In this document: positions 6,003 to 8,917 of the stretch, piece after piece | How positions within the stretch are numbered: position 1 is the first letter of the stretch | How the letters are laid out: every line of letters starts with the position of its first letter | NCBI GenBank assembly: GCA_003695725.1 | Contig: RFHX01000232.1 | Location: 1-8,917, forward strand | DNA: 8,917 bases | DNA from: Candidatus Schekmanbacteria bacterium | GTDB taxonomy: Bacteria; Schekmanbacteria; GWA2-38-11; J061 | Direction of reading: 5' to 3' | Notes under the pieces: model-generated | The model's input: only the letters and a program-made list of their open reading frames with translations | What the model was told of the DNA's origin: nothing | Databases searched by the model: none | Position numbers and translations under genes: made by a program

Positions 6003-7124
6003 TTGGCTGAGAAGGATTATTACAAAATTTTAAATGTAGGTAGAAACGCTTCCACTGATGAGATAAAAAAGAGCTACCGGAAGCTTGCAATGAAATATCA
6101 TCCTGACAGAAATCCGGGAGATAAAGAGGCAGAGGAGAAATTTAAGGAGGCAGCTGAAGCATATGAAGTATTGAGCGATCCTGAAAAGAGAAGAATATAT
6201 GATACTTATGGATATGAAGGGTTGAAAGGTAGCGGATTCCAAGGATTTAGCGGATTTGATGATATTTTTTCGAATTTGGGCGACATCTTTGAAGATTTCT
6301 TTGGATTTTCCTCATCGAGAGGGAGAAGGCAAGGACCAAGGCGCGGCGCTGATTTGAGATATGATCTTGAAATTTCGCTGAGAGAAGCGGCAAAAGGTGT
6401 TACAAAGGATATTGAGGTTGCGGTGCTTGCAACATGTCAAAGCTGTGGGGGAAGCGGAGCAGCGGCAGGTTCAAGCCCTGTTAGATGTCCAACCTGCGGA
6501 GGACGCGGACAGACAGTCCGCTCTCAGGGTTTTTTCAGTATAAGCACTACCTGCCCTCATTGCCGCGGCGAAGGTACTATAATTGAAAAACCCTGTCAAA
6601 AATGTTCCGGAAGAGGCAAGGTCAATAGAACAAAGAAGCTTTCAGTGAAGATACCTCCCGGTGTTGATACAGGCTCTAAACTTAGATTGAGAGGCGAAGG
6701 CGAGGGTGGAGATAGAGGTGGACCAAGCGGAGACCTTTATGTTTTTATATTTGTGAAGGAAGACGAATTTTTTAAAAGATACGAAGACAATATTTATTGC
6801 CGCATTCCCATCTCTTTTCCACAAGCAGCACTTGGTGCTGAAATAGAAGTTCCAACGATTGATGATGAAAATGTGAAAATAACTGTTCCTCGGGGAACGC
6901 AAAATGGAGACAGGACTACGATTAGAGGAAGAGGTATGCCAATTTTGGGCAGTAAGAGAAGAGGCGACCAAATAGTAGAATTTTTCGTCAAAGTTCCAAA
7001 AAAACTGTCAAAGAAAGAAGAAGAATTGATTCGCTCTTTGGCTGAAATCGAGGGGACAAATTCCAACAAGAAAAAAAAGAGTTTTATAGAGAGAATCAAG
7101 GATGAATTTAAGGAGGGGCTTTGA
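6003..7124 (+). CDS. dnaJ: Co-chaperone DnaJ, type I/A (second copy)
   Basis: Second complete class A Hsp40, 373 residues. The J domain (4-69) has HPD at 33-35. A short Gly/Phe linker (about 70-102) contains repeated DIF/DFF motifs. Four CxxCxGxG zinc motifs begin at C145, C162, C184 and C198. The two beta-barrel substrate domains follow, and a Lys-rich segment (356-359) leads to an amphipathic C-terminal helix (360-371). The zinc domain starts 14 residues earlier than in the first copy because the Gly/Phe linker is shorter, so the two differ in interdomain reach. Translation starts at TTG, which may lower expression. It is the last gene of the unit, followed by a hairpin terminator. Both DnaJs have all catalytic and zinc residues, so neither looks like a decaying copy. 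Confidence 0.96.
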   Translation: MAEKDYYKILNVGRNASTDEIKKSYRKLAMKYHPDRNPGDKEAEEKFKEAAEAYEVLSDPEKRRIYDTYGYEGLKGSGFQGFSGFDDIFSNLGDIFEDFFGFSSSRGRRQGPRRGADLRYDLEISLREAAKGVTKDIEVAVLATCQSCGGSGAAAGSSPVRCPTCGGRGQTVRSQGFFSISTTCPHCRGEGTIIEKPCQKCSGRGKVNRTKKLSVKIPPGVDTGSKLRLRGEGEGGDRGGPSGDLYVFIFVKEDEFFKRYEDNIYCRIPISFPQAALGAEIEVPTIDDENVKITVPRGTQNGDRTTIRGRGMPILGSKRRGDQIVEFFVKVPKKLSKKEEELIRSLAEIEGTNSNKKKKSFIERIKDEFKEGL

Positions 7125-7187
7125 TTTATTGACTTTTTGCAAAATTCCCATTACAAAAAATAGCGAGTATTTTAGTTGAATGTGTAT

Positions 7188-7226
7188 CCTTATTAAATTA
7201 AGACTTTAATTTAATAAGGTTTTTTT
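7188..7226 (+). terminator. AT-rich perfect hairpin terminator after dnaJ2
   Basis: A 14-bp perfect stem, CCTTATTAAATTAA (7188-7201) with TTAATTTAATAAGG (7206-7219), closes a four-base GACT loop and is followed by seven T residues (7220-7226). It has no A-run on the left side, so it should act mainly on + strand transcripts. The stem is unusually AT-rich for an intrinsic terminator, but its length and perfection make it convincing. The rest of the 137-base gap (7125-7261) holds no gene. Confidence 0.88.
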
Positions 7227-7229
7227 GTT

Positions 7230-7235
7230 TATAAT
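7230..7235 (+). promoter_or_regulatory. Candidate -10 box for the ABC exporter genes
   Basis: A perfect TATAAT sits 4 bases after the terminator T-run and 26 bases before the ATPase ATG. The matching -35 position falls inside the terminator stem, where only weak T/A-rich matches (such as TTAATT, 7206-7211, 18-base gap) exist. The position is right for a promoter that restarts transcription after the terminator, but with a poor -35 it remains tentative. Confidence 0.35.
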
Positions 7236-7261
7236 TCCAGAATGTTGAAAAGAGGTAAAGG

Positions 7262-8200
7262 ATGATTGAAGTAAAGGGACTGTCAAAACATTATAGGTCA
7301 ATTAAAGCAGTTGACAATATTTCCTTCCATGTAGAAAAAGGCGATATAGTCGGTTTTTTAGGCCCTAACGGTGCAGGTAAAACAACGACAATGCGAATGC
7401 TTACCTGTTTTATCCCTCCAACATCGGGACAGGCGTCCGTTGCGGGCTATGACATAATCAAACAACCAATGGAGGTTAAAAAAAATATAGGCTATCTTCC
7501 TGAAAATCCGCCCGTTTATAAAGATATGGTAGTTACATCCTACCTTGAATTCGCAGGAAAGATTAGGGGATTGACAGGAAACAACTTAAAGAAGAGGCTT
7601 GATTATGTCGTTGAAAGATGCGGGATTAAAGAGGTGAAAAAAAGACTCGTTGGCAATCTCTCAAAAGGATACAGGCAGAGAGTAGGGCTTGCTCAGGCAT
7701 TGATTCATGATCCGAAAGTATTGATTCTCGATGAGCCCACGATTGGTTTGGACCCTAAGCAGATTACCGATATACGCAGTTTGATAAAGGAACTTGGCGG
7801 AGAAAGAACAATAATTTTAAGCACTCATATATTGCCTGAAGTTACAATGACCTGCAACAAAGTTATAATTATCAATAAGGGGAAGATAGCCGCTACTGAT
7901 AAACAGGAAAATCTCTCCCGCAATGTCATTGGCTGTGAGAAAGTATTTGTACTTTTGTCCAATCCACCGACTTCATTTGAAAATGAGATTGCTTCTGCTT
8001 TGAAGGGAATCATTTCAGTCAAAAAGGATGAAAATGATTCGAATGGATTTGTAATAGAAACTGAGAGAGATGTTGATATTCGTGAAGATTTGACCAGATA
8101 CTGCTATGAACGAAATTATGGCATTAAAGAAATAAAAAGAATTTCAGCCAGCTTGGAGGATATATTTATAAATCTGGTAACAACAGAAAAGGAGCAATAA
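7262..8200 (+). CDS. ABC transporter ATPase, GldA/CcmA-like
   Basis: Nucleotide-binding subunit of an ABC-2 type exporter, working as a dimer on the inner face of the membrane and powering the permease encoded next. It has 312 residues. Visible motifs are Walker A GPNGAGKTT (34-42), signature LSKGYRQRV (133-141), Walker B VLILDEP (153-159), D-loop GLDP (162-165) and switch His189. The Q-loop position reads YLPEN, with Glu81 in place of the usual Gln, which I believe is common in this GldA-like subgroup. The C-terminal extension (about 215-312) ends with SLEDIFINL, typical of ATPases paired with GldF/NosY-type permeases. AGAGGT (7251-7256) precedes the ATG. The substrate cannot be read from the sequence; gliding, as the Gld name implies, should not be assumed outside Bacteroidetes. 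Confidence 0.93.
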   Translation: MIEVKGLSKHYRSIKAVDNISFHVEKGDIVGFLGPNGAGKTTTMRMLTCFIPPTSGQASVAGYDIIKQPMEVKKNIGYLPENPPVYKDMVVTSYLEFAGKIRGLTGNNLKKRLDYVVERCGIKEVKKRLVGNLSKGYRQRVGLAQALIHDPKVLILDEPTIGLDPKQITDIRSLIKELGGERTIILSTHILPEVTMTCNKVIIINKGKIAATDKQENLSRNVIGCEKVFVLLSNPPTSFENEIASALKGIISVKKDENDSNGFVIETERDVDIREDLTRYCYERNYGIKEIKRISASLEDIFINLVTTEKEQ

Positions 8201-8206
8201 TTCAAT

Positions 8207-8917
8207 ATGAGTATTGTTGCATCGATTATAAAAAAGGAAATGAAATCCTATTTTACTTCATCCGTTGCATATGTAATTCTTGCTCTCTTTATTGTTATCA
8301 ACGGCTTTATCTTCTTCAACTTTTTATCAGCTTTTAATCTGAAAATTATGCAGTTTCTTCAGGTTAAGGCGCAAAACCCCCAGCTTGGCTTAGAGATAAG
8401 TATGAATGAATGGATTATTTCTCCATTACTAAGCAATATTTCCATTATCCTTTTGCTTCTTATTCCAGCCATTTCTATGCGTTTAATTTCTGAGGAAAAG
8501 CGCCAAGGCACAATGGAATTACTTATGACATCGCCAATTTCTACCTTTCAGATTTTGATGGGAAAATATCTATCCTGCCTTATTTTTTATGCTATTATGC
8601 TCATTTCGTCTTTGCAGTTTCCTATTTTTCTCAAAATTTTTGGAAATCCTGATGTTGCGCCAGCTGTATTTGGCTATGTAATGCTTTTTCTTTTGGGTGC
8701 CGCTTTCATTTCAGTAGGACTGTTAGCATCGAGTTTGACTGAAAATCAGATAATTTCAGCATCTTTGAGTTTTGCGATTCTACTCTTTTTCTGGTTGATA
8801 GGATGGACAGGCAATAATGTTGGTGGAAAAATTGGAGAAATTATATCTTATTTCTCCTTGTATATGCATTTTGATAATGCCCTTAAAGGAGTATTGGATT
8901 CAAAAGATATAATATAT
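8207..8917 (+). CDS. ABC-2 type permease, GldF-like (3' end outside window)
   Basis: Membrane subunit for the preceding ATPase, starting 6 bases after its stop; 237 codons are present and the frame is still open at the edge. A short cytosolic start (1-18) is followed by membrane segments near 20-41, 70-92, 119-143, 152-175 and 181-200. The loop after the second segment has EEKRQGTMELLMTSP (96-110), the conserved coupling motif of ABC-2 permeases. The stretch YMHFDNALKGVLDSKDIIY (219-237) matches the form that usually precedes the last membrane segment, so only a short part should be missing. GGAG (8191-8194) lies 12 bases before the ATG, rather far, so coupling to ATPase translation is likely. 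In known clusters of this kind a GldG-like protein often follows; that would lie beyond the window. Confidence 0.9.
   Translation, partial: MSIVASIIKKEMKSYFTSSVAYVILALFIVINGFIFFNFLSAFNLKIMQFLQVKAQNPQLGLEISMNEWIISPLLSNISIILLLLIPAISMRLISEEKRQGTMELLMTSPISTFQILMGKYLSCLIFYAIMLISSLQFPIFLKIFGNPDVAPAVFGYVMLFLLGAAFISVGLLASSLTENQIISASLSFAILLFFWLIGWTGNNVGGKIGEIISYFSLYMHFDNALKGVLDSKDIIY

Noticed and set aside
6642-7099. Two overlapping - strand frames of about 100 codons inside dnaJ2
   Set aside because: Antisense to conserved DnaJ sequence, mutually overlapping, with no supporting signals.
3212-7124. Idea that one DnaJ is a broken duplicate
   Set aside because: Both have the HPD motif, all eight zinc cysteines and full length.
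7129-7157. TTGACT and TACAAA with a 17-base gap, a promoter-like pair after dnaJ2
   Set aside because: Any transcript would meet the terminator at 7188 within about 25 bases, so it could not serve the ABC genes without an attenuation mechanism for which there is no other sign.

Overview
The window is about 8.9 kb of AT-rich bacterial DNA. Every gene is on the + strand and the genes are tightly packed. It carries a protein-folding (Hsp70/small Hsp) locus followed by the start of an ABC export operon. DnaK keeps the extra segment in its ATPase domain that E. coli-type (Gram-negative) DnaK proteins have and Bacillus-type ones lack. Together with strong AGGAGG-type ribosome sites and a Gld-like ABC exporter, this suggests a diderm, deltaproteobacterium-like or uncultured candidate-phylum organism. 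The lineage is inference; I cannot place it further from sequence alone.

Layout. (1) Bases 1-99 are an open frame with no start in the window, possibly the tail of an upstream gene, overlapping an A/T-tract palindrome and a TTGACA box. (2) Unit 1: dnaK and two tandem Hsp20 genes, closed by a strong GC-rich intrinsic terminator at 3051-3080. (3) Unit 2: dnaJ1, grpE1, grpE2, a 119-residue unrecognised helical protein, and dnaJ2, closed by an AT-rich hairpin terminator at 7188-7226. (4) Unit 3: a GldA-like ABC ATPase and a GldF-like ABC-2 permease that runs off the right edge.

How the genes fit together. DnaK is the ATP-driven chaperone, DnaJ delivers clients and triggers ATP hydrolysis, GrpE exchanges ADP for ATP, and small Hsps hold unfolding proteins until DnaK can refold them. 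The unusual point is the stoichiometry: one DnaK is served by two full-length zinc-finger DnaJs and two divergent GrpEs in the order J-E-E-x-J. A small helical-repeat protein of unknown function sits inside that cluster and overlaps grpE2 by 11 bases. No CIRCE operator and no hrcA gene are visible, so heat-shock control, if any, uses something else. The most interesting candidates are the 119-residue protein and the paired co-chaperone sets. There is no evidence for mobile elements, CRISPR, tRNA or rRNA in the window.
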